In this document: positions 52,112 to 61,319 of the stretch, piece by piece
Layout: every line of letters starts with the position of its first letter
How positions within the stretch are numbered: the stretch's first letter is position 1
DNA from: Sphingobium sp.
Lineage (GTDB): Bacteria; Pseudomonadota; Alphaproteobacteria; Sphingomonadales; Sphingomonadaceae
Assembly (NCBI GenBank): GCA_017744605.1
Contig: JAGIAZ010000001.1
Span: 62,001-126,000, forward strand
DNA: 64,000 bases
Direction of reading: 5' to 3'
Notes under the pieces: model-generated
The model's input: only the letters and a program-made list of their open reading frames with translations
Told to the model about the DNA's origin: nothing
The model's database searches: none
Made by a program: the position numbers and the translations under genes

Positions 52112-54064
52112 ATGATGAGCGATAACAAGGAACCGCAGGGCAATCCCTGGATCAAGAGTGCCCTCATTTTGGCAGGTGTGTTCCTGGCCCTCCTGATGTT
52201 CGTCACCCTCTTCGACGGCAAGGGCGTGTCGCAGAAGGGCACGCCGATCATGTATTCGGAGTTCAAGGCCAAGGTCATCGCGGATAACGTCAAGGAAGTG
52301 GCGATCGCGCCCGACCGCATCACCGGCGAATTCAAGAATGGCGACAAGTTCACCGCCAACGCCGTCAAGGACGACAAACTCCCGGAACTTCTGGACGCGC
52401 ATAACGTCAAATATTCCGGACAGCCCGAAGAGCAGCCCAATTTCTGGATGATCCTGCTCTATCAGTCGCTGCCGTTCATCCTGATCCTCGGCATCGCCTT
52501 CTTCGTGCTGCGCCAGATGCAGAAGGGCGGCGGCGCGGGCGGCGCCATGGGCTTCGGCAAGTCCAAGGCCAAGCTGCTCACCGAGAAGCAGGGTCGCGTC
52601 ACCTTCGACGACGTTGCCGGCATCGACGAGGCCCGCGAGGAGCTGCAGGAGATCGTCGAATTCCTCAAGGATCCGAGCAAGTTCGCGCGTCTGGGCGGCA
52701 AGATCCCCAAGGGTGCCCTGCTGGTCGGTTCGCCCGGCACCGGCAAGACGCTGCTTGCCCGCGCCATTGCGGGCGAGGCGGGCGTGCCGTTCTTCACCAT
52801 TTCGGGCTCGGACTTCGTCGAGATGTTCGTCGGCGTCGGTGCGAGCCGTGTCCGCGACATGTTCGAGCAGGCCAAGAAGAATGCGCCCTGCATCGTCTTC
52901 ATCGACGAAATCGACGCCGTCGGCCGCCATCGCGGTGCCGGCTTGGGCAACGGCAATGACGAGCGCGAGCAGACGCTGAACCAGCTCCTTGTCGAGATGG
53001 ACGGCTTCGAGGCCAATGAAGGCATCATCATCATCGCCGCCACAAACCGGCCCGACGTGCTCGATCCCGCGCTGCTGCGCCCGGGCCGCTTCGACCGCCG
53101 CGTGACGGTGCCGCTGCCCGACATCGAGGGCCGGGTGAAGATCCTCGAAGTCCACATGAAGAAGGTGCCGCTGGCGCCCGATGTCGACGCCCGCACGATT
53201 GCGCGCGGCTGCCCGGGCATGGCCGGCGCCGACCTCGCCAACCTCGTCAACGAAGCCGCGCTGATGGCGGCTCGTCTCGGCAAGCGCCTCGTCTCCATGG
53301 CGCAGTTCGAGCAGGCCAAGGACCGTGTGATCATGGGCACCGAGTGGAAATCGCTCGTGATGACGCCGGAAGAGAAGAAGATGACGGCCTATCACGAAGC
53401 CGGTCACGCGCTCGTCCGCACCCATGAGCCGGCGTCCGACCCGATCCACAAGGCGACGATCATCCCGCGCGGCGGCGCCCTCGGCATGGTCGTGTCGATG
53501 CCGGAGCGCGACAACTATTCCTATCATCGCGACAAGATGTTCGCCGATCTCGCCACCGTCATGGGCGGCCGCGTCGCCGAAGAAGTCATCTTCGGTCACG
53601 ACAAGGTCTCCTCGGGCGCGTCCGGCGACATCAAGCAGGCGACCAAGCTCGCCCGCGCGATGGTCATGCGCTGGGGCATGTCCGACAAGCTCGGCCCGCT
53701 CGAATATGAAGAAGAGCAGGGCGAGACGTTCCTGGGCTATTCGCAGACCCAGCGTCACAGCATGTCCAACGAGACGGCCCTGCTCATCGACAGCGAGATC
53801 CGCGGCCTGGTCGATCGGGGCTATGCTCGCGCGACCGAGGTGATCACGAAGAATATCGACCAGCTCCACCGCGTCGCCAACGCGCTGCTCGAATATGAGA
53901 CGCTGACGGGCGAGGAGATCAAGTCGCTGGTGGAGAAGGGCGAAATGAATCGTGACGATGCCTCGCTACGGCCTGCGCCCGTCCCGACCGCGGGCACGTC
54001 CATCCCCAAGACGGGCCGCCGCAAGACGGCCAAGGGCAGCGCCGAAGAGCCGCAGGACGCCTGA
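52112..54064 (+). CDS. ftsH: ATP-dependent zinc metalloprotease FtsH
   Basis: Membrane-bound AAA+ protease that degrades misfolded membrane proteins, sigma-32 and LpxC. Two membrane helices (about 14-33 and 117-137) flank the periplasmic domain. The Walker A is GSPGTGKT (about 206-213; most FtsH have GPPGTGKT), Walker B is [12 protein letters not shown], the second region of homology is [20 protein letters not shown], and the zinc site is HEAGH (about 428-432) with the third ligand in [10 protein letters not shown]. The length of 650 is normal. It follows cpoB-tilS. The TTG-started DUF3800 gene begins 31 bp later. Confidence 0.96.
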   Translation: MMSDNKEPQGNPWIKSALILAGVFLALLMFVTLFDGKGVSQKGTPIMYSEFKAKVIADNVKEVAIAPDRITGEFKNGDKFTANAVKDDKLPELLDAHNVKYSGQPEEQPNFWMILLYQSLPFILILGIAFFVLRQMQKGGGAGGAMGFGKSKAKLLTEKQGRVTFDDVAGIDEAREELQEIVEFLKDPSKFARLGGKIPKGALLVGSPGTGKTLLARAIAGEAGVPFFTISGSDFVEMFVGVGASRVRDMFEQAKKNAPCIVFIDEIDAVGRHRGAGLGNGNDEREQTLNQLLVEMDGFEANEGIIIIAATNRPDVLDPALLRPGRFDRRVTVPLPDIEGRVKILEVHMKKVPLAPDVDARTIARGCPGMAGADLANLVNEAALMAARLGKRLVSMAQFEQAKDRVIMGTEWKSLVMTPEEKKMTAYHEAGHALVRTHEPASDPIHKATIIPRGGALGMVVSMPERDNYSYHRDKMFADLATVMGGRVAEEVIFGHDKVSSGASGDIKQATKLARAMVMRWGMSDKLGPLEYEEEQGETFLGYSQTQRHSMSNETALLIDSEIRGLVDRGYARATEVITKNIDQLHRVANALLEYETLTGEEIKSLVEKGEMNRDDASLRPAPVPTAGTSIPKTGRRKTAKGSAEEPQDA

Positions 54065-54095
54065 CCGGGCGTCCTGGAAAGGGGGAGGATCGTCG

Positions 54096-54764
54096 TTGCC
54101 CATCTATGTCGATGAGAGCGGAGGCATCTCCGCCGGCGCCATGACCATGGCGGCTGTCGAGATCGATGCGGACGATGCCGAGAAGCTGCTTGCGCGGTTC
54201 AAGGCGGTGACGGGCCTGCGCGGCGAGCTGAAGGGCAGCCGGATCGATCTCGTCCAGCGGGCGCTGTTCTTCGAGCTGCTCGAGCGGTTTCGCGGCCGTG
54301 CCCGCATCCGCGTCGTGCAGACCGGCTTGCTTGGCCATATGCCCGACAGGCCGACCGATTTCGAAACCTATGTCTCGCTCCTGAAGCAGCTTGTCGAGGA
54401 CTGGCTGCCCGAGAGCGGCGGCTGCGCCAGCTTCATCGTCGACGAAGGGCGCTATAGTGCGCTGGTCCTGGAGCAGGTGCGGCTCGATATCGCGGCCATG
54501 CTCGCGAGCTTCGGCACGGCGCGCATGGAAGACAGCTCGCGCTGCCCCGGCATCCAGATCGCTGACGTGATCGCCAACAGCTATTATAATCTCGCCATCG
54601 GGTCGGGCCGCTCGCATCGCATCGCAGCGATCGTCGAGCCGTTCGTGCAGTCCCATATCCTGCGCAGCCGGCCGCTGCCGCATGTCGCGCATGCATCGAT
54701 CACGCCGGCCATGCTCGATGTGGCCCCCGGGAAGGCCGAGCCGGGCATTCCGCTCCATCCCTGA
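54096..54764 (+). CDS. DUF3800-type protein
   Basis: A 222-residue protein starting with TTG at 54096, chosen because GGGGGAGGA lies just before (GGAGG 7 nt away) and because the N terminus MPIYVDESGGISAGAM then fits DUF3800, where an YVDESG motif begins the RNase H-like fold. Other fitting parts are VDEGRY near 117 and the C-terminal segment PGIQIADVIANSYYNLA. DUF3800 proteins have no settled function; some occur in phage or defence loci, but here the setting is housekeeping. It is close enough to ftsH (31 bp) to share a transcript. It ends before the rpoZ terminator. Confidence 0.78.
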   Translation: MPIYVDESGGISAGAMTMAAVEIDADDAEKLLARFKAVTGLRGELKGSRIDLVQRALFFELLERFRGRARIRVVQTGLLGHMPDRPTDFETYVSLLKQLVEDWLPESGGCASFIVDEGRYSALVLEQVRLDIAAMLASFGTARMEDSSRCPGIQIADVIANSYYNLAIGSGRSHRIAAIVEPFVQSHILRSRPLPHVAHASITPAMLDVAPGKAEPGIPLHP

Positions 54765-54769
54765 TGGCC

Positions 54770-54811
54770 GAAAACGAAAGGCCCGGCGGTGCGAAGTGCA
54801 ACGCCGGGCCT
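54770..54811 (-). terminator. terminator of rpoZ (minus strand)
   Basis: A perfect 10-bp stem, AGGCCCGGCG (54779-54788) with CGCCGGGCCT (54802-54811) and a 13-nt loop. On the minus strand the stem is followed by TTTCGTTTTC, so it ends the rpoZ transcript; on the plus side it has no T-run. Confidence 0.72.
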
Positions 54812-54838
54812 ATCATGTCCCTTGCGGGGGGCGATCGG

Positions 54839-55183
54839 TCAGCCGTCGTAATCGGCGCCCAGATTATGGTTGCGCGGCGGCGTGGCGGCGGTGAGGCGAA
54901 GCGCCTCGGCCGAACGCGACAGCGAGCCGATCTCGTCCGGCGTATCGTCGTCGTCGATCTGCATCTTCTGCATCGAACCGACGAGATCGGCCTTGAGATC
55001 CTCGGGCAGGATGGTCTCGTCCGCGATTTCGCGCAGCGCCACGACCGGATTCTTGTCGCGGTCGCGGTCGATCGTCAGTTCTGCGCCGCCCGAAATGGCG
55101 CGGGCGCGCTGAGCGGCCAGCAGGACGAGATCGAAACGATTGGAAACCTTGTCGATGCAATCTTCGACAGTAACGCGCGCCAT
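54839..55183 (-). CDS. rpoZ: RNA polymerase omega subunit
   Basis: Omega helps assemble RNA polymerase and binds ppGpp in proteobacteria. The 114-residue protein has the conserved start [27 protein letters not shown] (residues 1-28) and the [14 protein letters not shown] segment; the acidic tail ([12 protein letters not shown]) is alphaproteobacterial. It stands alone here, without spoT/relA next to it. A good candidate promoter and an intrinsic terminator frame it, so it is probably monocistronic. Confidence 0.95.
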   Translation of the reverse strand: MARVTVEDCIDKVSNRFDLVLLAAQRARAISGGAELTIDRDRDKNPVVALREIADETILPEDLKADLVGSMQKMQIDDDDTPDEIGSLSRSAEALRLTAATPPRNHNLGADYDG

Positions 55184-55225
55184 ATCTGGCTCCTCGGCTA
55201 CATAGAGTGTGCGGGAAAGTGCGCT

Positions 55226-55254
55226 CCGCTATCAGGCGGGGGCCTTCAAGTCAA
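55226..55254 (-). promoter_or_regulatory. putative rpoZ promoter
   Basis: On the minus strand TTGACT (55254-55249), a 17-nt spacer and TAGCGG (55231-55226), 43 nt before the start codon. Confidence 0.45.
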
Positions 55255-55300
55255 TGAAAAGCGCTGTTCAGCAGCTCCTGTTTCGCTCATCCTGGCCGGC

Positions 55301-56488
55301 ATGACGCAGCAGGACCTGGCAGTCGGCGAGCCCGACGCGATGAGCTTCACCGTCGATGGCAATCGATTGACCCTGCTTCCCGGCGGCCCCGATCGTCTGG
55401 CCGCGCTTCATGCCCTGATCGCGGGCGCGCGCCATCGCCTGGACCTCTATTTCTATATGTTCACCCACGATGCCTGCGCGGTCGAGGTTCGGGAGGCGCT
55501 GATCGACGCCTGCAATCGCGGCGTGGCCGTCACGCTGCTCGTCGATGCCTTTGGCTCGGCCTTCACGCCGGACAGCTTCTTCTGGCCGCTGAAGGACGCG
55601 GGCGCGCGGTTCGGGCGCTTCGGCACGCGCCGCTCGACCCGCTATCTCATCCGCAACCACCAGAAGATGGTCATTGCGGACGGCCGGCATGCCATAGTGG
55701 GCGGCTTCAATATCGCGGAGGATTATTTCGCGCCGGAGACCGATCCGGCGGGCTGGCGCGACATGGGCCTGCAGGTCGATGGGGCTTTGGTGGCCGAGTT
55801 GCAGCGCTGGTTCGACGACCTCGCGGCGTGGACGCTGGACGAAAAACAAAGCTTCATGGCCCTGCACCGCATGGTGCGCGACTGGCGGCCGGGCGTGGGC
55901 AGGACGATGTGGCTCATGGGCGGGCCGACGCGCCATCTCAACAGCTGGGCCAAGCGGCTGAAGCTCGACCTGCAGGCCGGGAAACGCCTGGATCTCGCCG
56001 CAGCATATTTTTCGCCTGGATGGGCGATGGTGCGGAGGCTCGCGCGCCTTTCGCGCGCGGGATCGGCGCGGATCGTCACGGCGGCCAAGTCCGACAATAC
56101 GGCGACGATCGGGGCGGCACGGCACCTTTACGGCCGCTTGATCCGCGCCGGCGTCGCCATCTTCGAATATGGCCGCCAAAAGCTTCACACCAAGCTGATC
56201 GCCATCGACGATATCGCCTATATCGGGTCAGCCAATTTCGACATGCGCAGCCTCTTCCTCAACATCGAGCTGGTGCTTCGGGTCGACGATCCGGCCTTCG
56301 CGGCCGCCGTGCGCGGCGACATCGACGCGATGGCGCATGAAAGCCGCGCCATCGACGACGCCACATACAAGGCGATGGCCGGTCCTTTCAGCCGCCTGCG
56401 CTGGTGGTGGGATTATCTGCTCGTCGCGGTGCTGGATTTCACCGTGACGCGCCACCTCAACATGTGGCGCGATCGCAGCGGGGATTAG
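55301..56488 (+). CDS. phospholipase D-like / cardiolipin synthase-like protein
   Basis: A 395-residue protein with two HKD motifs: NHQKMVIADG (His120, Lys122, Asp127) and LHTKLIAIDD near 306, each followed by GG-N or GS-N (VGGFNIAEDY; IGSANFDMRS). Such a pair makes one active site in cardiolipin synthases and PLDs. There is no N-terminal double membrane anchor as in ClsA, so the soluble ClsB/C-like or PLD-type is closer. ATG at 55301 is chosen; ATG at 55340 is another option and neither has a strong ribosome site. The neighbour across a short gap is a phospholipid methyltransferase, which supports a lipid role. Confidence 0.85.
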   Translation: MTQQDLAVGEPDAMSFTVDGNRLTLLPGGPDRLAALHALIAGARHRLDLYFYMFTHDACAVEVREALIDACNRGVAVTLLVDAFGSAFTPDSFFWPLKDAGARFGRFGTRRSTRYLIRNHQKMVIADGRHAIVGGFNIAEDYFAPETDPAGWRDMGLQVDGALVAELQRWFDDLAAWTLDEKQSFMALHRMVRDWRPGVGRTMWLMGGPTRHLNSWAKRLKLDLQAGKRLDLAAAYFSPGWAMVRRLARLSRAGSARIVTAAKSDNTATIGAARHLYGRLIRAGVAIFEYGRQKLHTKLIAIDDIAYIGSANFDMRSLFLNIELVLRVDDPAFAAAVRGDIDAMAHESRAIDDATYKAMAGPFSRLRWWWDYLLVAVLDFTVTRHLNMWRDRSGD

Positions 56489-56547
56489 AACATCGCGCGG
56501 AAAAGTGGGCACCGGCTTTCCGCGAAAAGCGATGCGACAACAAAAGC

Positions 56548-57135
56548 CTAGGCCGCGCGCCAGGCGTAGAACAGGCGAGCAGGGGGAATACAGCGCCAGG
56601 CGCGCCCCAGATCGACGCGAGAGAAGCGCGATGCGAGACGCGGCAAGATGCCGAGCGAATATTGATAGACCAGGAAGGCGCCGCCCGGCCGGATCGCGCG
56701 CGCGGTGGCGTCGAGGATATTCTGCGCGACCTGCTGGGGAATGGTGGAGAAAGGGAGGCCGGAAATCACATAATCCGCGTGCGTGAAGCCATGCACCGCC
56801 AGGATCGTCTCCACATTGGCGGCATTGCCGTCGATCAGGATGAGACGCGGATCATGGATCGCCTGGCGCAGATAGGCCGTGAAATCCGGATTGGTGTCGA
56901 TGGCGATCAGTCGGGCATCGGGCCCGAGGCGCGCAAGCAGGGCCCGCGTGAAGACGCCGGTGCCCGGTCCATATTCGACCACGCACGTCGCCTCGCTCCA
57001 GTCGACCGGATCGAGCATCGCGCGGATGGCGACGGGCGAGGTCGGAATGATCGATCCGATACTGCCCGGGGATTTCAGGAACTGCCGGAAAAAGAACAGG
57101 TCGCGCGGCGCGGCCGGTGGTCGGTGAACGGTCAT
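56548..57135 (-). CDS. pmtA: PmtA-like phospholipid N-methyltransferase
   Basis: A 195-residue SAM-dependent methyltransferase of the class that methylates phosphatidylethanolamine toward phosphatidylcholine, related to rRNA adenine dimethyltransferases. The N-terminal FFFRQFLKSPGSIGSIIPTS (about 13-32) and VVEYGPGTGVFTRALL (SAM loop, about 53-68) are typical of PmtA of Rhodobacter/Sinorhizobium type, with GLPFSTIP in the place of motif IV. ATG at 57135 (MTVHRPP) is preferred to a start 12 codons upstream. Substrate specificity (PE, or another amine) is not proven. Confidence 0.75.
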   Translation of the reverse strand: MTVHRPPAAPRDLFFFRQFLKSPGSIGSIIPTSPVAIRAMLDPVDWSEATCVVEYGPGTGVFTRALLARLGPDARLIAIDTNPDFTAYLRQAIHDPRLILIDGNAANVETILAVHGFTHADYVISGLPFSTIPQQVAQNILDATARAIRPGGAFLVYQYSLGILPRLASRFSRVDLGRAWRCIPPARLFYAWRAA

Positions 57136-57218
57136 GTGCGGCAGCTCTCCATCTGCCTCTCGCCGTTGCAAAAACCGGGAGGCGTGGCAAGAGGCCTTGT
57201 TGCAGCAGGGAGATCGAC

Positions 57219-57560
57219 ATGACCGGAATTCCGGGCGTTTTGCCGCCAGAGGGCGCGATTGCCGTCATTTTCGTCGCGTTGCGCACGGATCGGGACGGCG
57301 CGGGCTATGGCGAGGCCGCGGCTCGCATGGACGAATTGGCGCGGACACAGCCCGGCTATCTCGGCATCGACAGCGTCCGCGACGCCGACGGTCTCGGCAT
57401 TACGGTAAGCTATTGGGCAGACGAGGCGAGCGCGCGAGGCTGGAAAGCCAATGCCGAACATGCGGCGGTTCGCGATATGGGGCGCGAACGCTGGTATGCC
57501 TATTACCGGTTGATCGTCGCGAGCGTGGACCGCGCCTATGGCTGGTCCAGGAACAGCTGA
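57219..57560 (+). CDS. antibiotic biosynthesis monooxygenase-like small protein
   Basis: A 113-residue ferredoxin-like dimeric alpha-beta barrel protein: IAVIFVALRTDRDGAGYGEAAARMDELARTQPG..., then YWADEASARGWKANAEHAAVR, the typical ABM pattern in which W and H residues line the pocket. It could be a cofactor-free oxygenase or a heme-degrading enzyme like IsdG, but no heme ligands can be proven. ATG at 57219 follows GGGAGA. It converges on yciB, 3 bp apart. Confidence 0.78.
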   Translation: MTGIPGVLPPEGAIAVIFVALRTDRDGAGYGEAAARMDELARTQPGYLGIDSVRDADGLGITVSYWADEASARGWKANAEHAAVRDMGRERWYAYYRLIVASVDRAYGWSRNS

Positions 57561-57563
57561 GGA

Positions 57564-58235
57564 TCAGCTCTTCTTTTCAGTCTCTTCGAGGCCAAGGCTC
57601 AGACCATGCCGCATCATCATCGGCAGGTTTGCCGCGCCGAACAGGAACGTCGCGACCGTCACGCCCCACACCTTGATGGTGAGCCAGGTGTCGAAGCTGA
57701 GGAATGTGCGCATGACCTCGTTGGCAAAGGCCAGGCCGACGAAGAAGAGACCCCAGTTGCGCGACAGCTTGAGCCAGCCGATGTCGTCGAGGCCATTATA
57801 GGCGGACTGCAGCAGATAGCGCAGCAGCGGCTTGCCGCGCAGCCATCCGCCGATCAGCATCAAGGCGAAAAAGGCATAGATGATCGTCGGTTTCGTCTGA
57901 ATGAAGCGCTGATCTTTCAGATAGATGGTGAGCCCTCCGAAGAAGACCACCAACAGCGCCGAAAGCCAGAGCATCGGCGAAACCCGGCCGAGCTTCCACT
58001 TGCTGATCAGCACCGCCGCGACGATCGCGATCATGAAGGCCGCGGTCGAGACGATGGTGTTCTGCACATTGTCCGCCGCGCCGAAATGCCAGCGCGCCAC
58101 CCGATAGGAGAGGAACCAGATCAAGAGCGGCCCGAAATCGAGCGCCATCGGCAGCCAGCCTTCGCCCTTGGGGCCCGGCGCCACCGGTCCGCCGTCGATC
58201 GTCACATCCATGGCCTTGTCGTCTTCAGCGGGCAT
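57564..58235 (-). CDS. yciB: inner membrane septation protein A (YciB/IspZ family)
   Basis: A 223-residue polytopic membrane protein with five or six helices. Conserved parts are DFGPLLIWFLSYRVA (here near 32), KPTIIYAFFALMLIGGW, NWGLFFVGLAFANEVMR and FDTWLTIKVWGV, which define the family. YciB affects cell envelope and division. The ATG at 58235 overlaps the end of ftsY by 11 bp, so it is the last gene of the dapF-mtaB-ftsY-yciB operon. A longer frame up to 58319 has no support. Confidence 0.93.
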   Translation of the reverse strand: MPAEDDKAMDVTIDGGPVAPGPKGEGWLPMALDFGPLLIWFLSYRVARWHFGAADNVQNTIVSTAAFMIAIVAAVLISKWKLGRVSPMLWLSALLVVFFGGLTIYLKDQRFIQTKPTIIYAFFALMLIGGWLRGKPLLRYLLQSAYNGLDDIGWLKLSRNWGLFFVGLAFANEVMRTFLSFDTWLTIKVWGVTVATFLFGAANLPMMMRHGLSLGLEETEKKS

Positions 58236-59160
58236 AAGCGGCTCCAGCAATGGCGCGGGCAAGCTCTTCCGGATCGAAGGGGCGCAGATCGTCGATCGTC
58301 TCGCCGACGCCGATAGCATGGATCGGCAGCTTGAACTTCTCGGCGGCGGCCACGAGGACGCCCCCGCGCGCCGTGCCGTCCAGCTTGGTCATGACCAGCC
58401 CGGTGACGCCGGCGACCTCCTGGAAAATCTCGATCTGCGAGAGCGCATTCTGGCCGGTGGTCGCATCGAGCACGAGCACGACATCGTGCGGCGCCTCGGG
58501 ATTCAGGCGGCCGAGCACCCGGCGGATCTTGGCAAGCTCATCCATGAGTTCGCGCTTGTTCTGCAGTCGACCGGCGGTGTCGACGATGAGCACGTCGATG
58601 CCTGTCGCCGTCGCCTGCTTGACGGCGTCGAACACCACGCCAGCGGCATCGCCGCCTTCGGGGCCGGAGACGATCGGAACGCCGAGTCGGTCGGCCCAGA
58701 CCTTGAGCTGGCCGATCGCCGCGGCGCGGAACGTGTCGCCCGCCGCCAGCATGACGCCGTAATCCTGCTCCTGCAGGAGATGCGCAAGCTTGGCGATGGT
58801 CGTGGTCTTGCCGGAGCCGTTGACGCCGATGACGAGAATGACCTGCGGGCGGGGGAATGCCTCGATTTCGAGCGGCTTGGCGACAGGCGCCAGGACCTTC
58901 TCGATCTCCTCGGCGATGATCTCGCGCAGATATTCCTCGGTCAGCTCCTTGTTGAAGCGCCCCTCCGCAAGCCTGTCGCGAATGCGCACGGCCATAGCGG
59001 GCCCGAGATCGGTGACGATCAGCGCTTCCTCGATCTCGTCGAGGGTCTGGTTGTCGAGCGCGGCCTTGGTGAAGAGGCCCGCAAGATTCTCGCCGAGCTT
59101 GTCGGATGTGCGCTTGAAGCCGCCGAAAAGCCGGTCGCGCCAGCTGGATGTGTCAGACAT
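58225..59160 (-). CDS. ftsY: signal recognition particle receptor FtsY
   Basis: Receptor GTPase for cotranslational membrane targeting. The 311-residue protein has a short N-terminal region and the NG domain: G1 loop GVNGSGKTTTIAKLAH (residues 112-127), DTAGRLQNKRELMDELAK, and TKLDGTARGGVLV. The acidic A domain of E. coli FtsY is absent, as in other alphaproteobacteria, leaving an amphipathic helix for membrane contact. It overlaps mtaB by 8 bp and yciB by 11 bp, so it is co-transcribed. Confidence 0.96.
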   Translation of the reverse strand: MSDTSSWRDRLFGGFKRTSDKLGENLAGLFTKAALDNQTLDEIEEALIVTDLGPAMAVRIRDRLAEGRFNKELTEEYLREIIAEEIEKVLAPVAKPLEIEAFPRPQVILVIGVNGSGKTTTIAKLAHLLQEQDYGVMLAAGDTFRAAAIGQLKVWADRLGVPIVSGPEGGDAAGVVFDAVKQATATGIDVLIVDTAGRLQNKRELMDELAKIRRVLGRLNPEAPHDVVLVLDATTGQNALSQIEIFQEVAGVTGLVMTKLDGTARGGVLVAAAEKFKLPIHAIGVGETIDDLRPFDPEELARAIAGAAYAR

Positions 59161-60442
59161 GAGCCCGCTCTTGCGCGATCAGCGCGCCATCCTCAACCCC
59201 CGCAATGCGAACGGAGACGATCTCGCCGGCAGGCTGGGGCGCCGAGAAGCGCACCGGCGCGAAATTCTCGGCATGGCCGGCATGGCCGCTGGTCTCGACA
59301 AGCACGGCCTGCCGCGTGCCCACGAGCGAGCTGAGCCATGTCGCGCGCTGCTCGGCGCAAGCCTCGCGCAGGCGGGCGGCCCGCGCCTTGATGCGCGACG
59401 GATCGACCTGCGGCATGCGCGCGGCGGGGGTGCCTGCGCGCGGCGAATAAGGGAAAATATGGCCGTGGACGATGCGGCATTCCCGAACGAGCGCCAGGCC
59501 ATTTTCGAACATCGCCTCATCCTCGGTCGGAAAGCCGGCGATGATGTCCGCACCGATGGCGATATCGGGCCGGCGCGCATGGAAGCGCTCGACGAGATCG
59601 ACGGCCTGCGCGCGGTCGTGGCGGCGCTTCATGCGCTTGAGGATCATGTCGTCGCCCGCCTGCAGCGAGAGATGGACGTGCGGCATGAGGCGCGGTTCAC
59701 CGACGATCAGGTCGAACAGCCGCTCGTCGATCTCCACGCCGTCGAGGGACGATAGACGCAAGCGGGGCAGGGCAGGCGCGCCCTTGAGAACTCGGTCGAC
59801 CAGATGGCCGAGCGTCTGCTTGCCAGGCAGATCAGGCCCATAGCTGGTGACATCGACGCCGGTCAGCACGACCTCCTGCACGCCTTCATCGACCAGGCGC
59901 CTGACCTGATCGACCACGGCGCCGGCGGGGACGGAGCGGCTCGGCCCACGTCCATAGGGAATGATGCAGAAGGTGCAGCGGTGGTCGCAGCCATTCTGGA
60001 CCGTGATGAAGGCACGCACGCGGTCGGCAAAGGCGGCGAGCAGCTGCGGCGCATGGTCGCGCACCGTCATGATGTCGGCGACGCGCACCTTCTCCGCATC
60101 AAATCCGTTCGTTTCGGCTGCCTGCGGCTCGCTCGACACCAACGGAAGATGGCCGGCAAAATCGGCCTTTTCTCCATTACCGAGCACGAGGGCGACCTCG
60201 GGCATCGCCGCAAACATCGCCGGGTCGGTCTGGGCCGCGCAGCCGGTCACGACGATCCGCGCATCGGGCCGCCGCCGATGGGCACGGCGGATCGCCTGGC
60301 GCGTCTGGCGCACGGCCTCACCCGTCACCGCGCAGCTGTTGATGACAACAAGATCGTCCCGGGATCCGAGCTGCTGGCGAATGGCCTCGCTGTCCGCGAT
60401 GTTGAGCCGGCAGCCCAGCGTGACGATTTCAGGACCGGTCAT
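59153..60442 (-). CDS. mtaB: tRNA threonylcarbamoyladenosine methylthiotransferase
   Basis: Radical-SAM enzyme that adds a methylthio group to t6A37 in tRNAs reading ANN codons. The N-terminal UPF0004 domain carries cysteines at TLGCRLNIADSE, VVINSCAVTGEA and VTGCAAQ, which bind one Fe-S cluster. The radical-SAM site is CDHRCTFC (about residue 150). A TRAM domain ends the 429-residue protein. MtaB is favoured over MiaB or RimO by the start TLGCRLN. It overlaps dapF by 4 bp and ftsY by 8 bp. Confidence 0.93.
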   Translation of the reverse strand: MTGPEIVTLGCRLNIADSEAIRQQLGSRDDLVVINSCAVTGEAVRQTRQAIRRAHRRRPDARIVVTGCAAQTDPAMFAAMPEVALVLGNGEKADFAGHLPLVSSEPQAAETNGFDAEKVRVADIMTVRDHAPQLLAAFADRVRAFITVQNGCDHRCTFCIIPYGRGPSRSVPAGAVVDQVRRLVDEGVQEVVLTGVDVTSYGPDLPGKQTLGHLVDRVLKGAPALPRLRLSSLDGVEIDERLFDLIVGEPRLMPHVHLSLQAGDDMILKRMKRRHDRAQAVDLVERFHARRPDIAIGADIIAGFPTEDEAMFENGLALVRECRIVHGHIFPYSPRAGTPAARMPQVDPSRIKARAARLREACAEQRATWLSSLVGTRQAVLVETSGHAGHAENFAPVRFSAPQPAGEIVSVRIAGVEDGALIAQERAHV

Positions 60443-61257
60443 GCCGGGACGGGGGCCAGCGTCTCGAAGTCGATGGTGCCGTCATAGACGTGGGTGGCGG
60501 GACCGGTCATCACGATCCGCCCGCCGGGCACCCAGTCGATGACGAGATCGCCGCCCTCGAGGCTCACGCGCACCGGTCCATTGCACAGCTTGCGGCGGAT
60601 CGCGCAGACGGCCGTCGCGCAGGCACCGGTCCCGCACGCACGGGTGAAGCCGGCGCCACGCTCCCAGACCGTCAGCTGGATATGGTCGGGACCGATGATC
60701 TGCGCGAAATTGACGTTCACACGGGCCGGGAAGAGCGGGTCATGCTCGATCTGCGGCCCCAGCGTCGCCATGTCGATCGCGCCCGGATCGTCGCAGAAGA
60801 AGACGACATGGGGATTGCCGATATTGGCTGCCGACGGGGCAGGGAGATCGTCCCAGCTCACCGGCATCTCCAGCGTGTCCATCGCATAAGCGAGGGGAAT
60901 GGCCTGCCAATCGAAGCGAGGTTCGCCCATGTCGACGCTGACGAGACCGTCGCGCGCCCGCGCATCGAGGATGCCGGCCCTGGTTTCGATCGTCACGTCG
61001 TTGCCGACGAACAGGGGCACGCAGCGCGTCGCATTGCCGCAGGCTTCGACCTCGCTGCCATCCTGGTTGAAGATGCGCATGGCGACATCCGCCTTGTCCG
61101 ATGCGCCGATCAGGATGAGCTGGTCGCAGCCGATGCCGGTCTTGCGATCGGCGATGGCGCGCGCCAGCGCACCGGTCATGGCGACCGGCCCGTCACGCTC
61201 GTCGATCACGACAAAGTCGTTGCCGAGCCCATGCATCTTGGCGAACGGATGGTTCAT
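60439..61257 (-). CDS. dapF: diaminopimelate epimerase
   Basis: Converts LL- to meso-diaminopimelate for lysine and peptidoglycan. The two catalytic cysteines are Cys73 in EACGNATRC and Cys208 in RACGTGACA. Start MNHPFAKMHGLGNDFVVID is characteristic; the 272-residue length is normal. It is first in the dapF-mtaB-ftsY-yciB operon, with an ATGA overlap with mtaB. The frame upstream of 61257 is open but not homologous. Confidence 0.96.
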   Translation of the reverse strand: MNHPFAKMHGLGNDFVVIDERDGPVAMTGALARAIADRKTGIGCDQLILIGASDKADVAMRIFNQDGSEVEACGNATRCVPLFVGNDVTIETRAGILDARARDGLVSVDMGEPRFDWQAIPLAYAMDTLEMPVSWDDLPAPSAANIGNPHVVFFCDDPGAIDMATLGPQIEHDPLFPARVNVNFAQIIGPDHIQLTVWERGAGFTRACGTGACATAVCAIRRKLCNGPVRVSLEGGDLVIDWVPGGRIVMTGPATHVYDGTIDFETLAPVPA

Positions 61258-61319
61258 GGCCGCGCATGTAGGGCCGCGACCTTTCGAAGTCCATGGGCCG
61301 AAGTCCATGCGCGCGGGCT

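Noticed and set aside
51938..53869. Minus-strand open frame of about 643 codons antisense to ftsH
   Set aside because: Shadow of a highly conserved gene; no start signals or domain.
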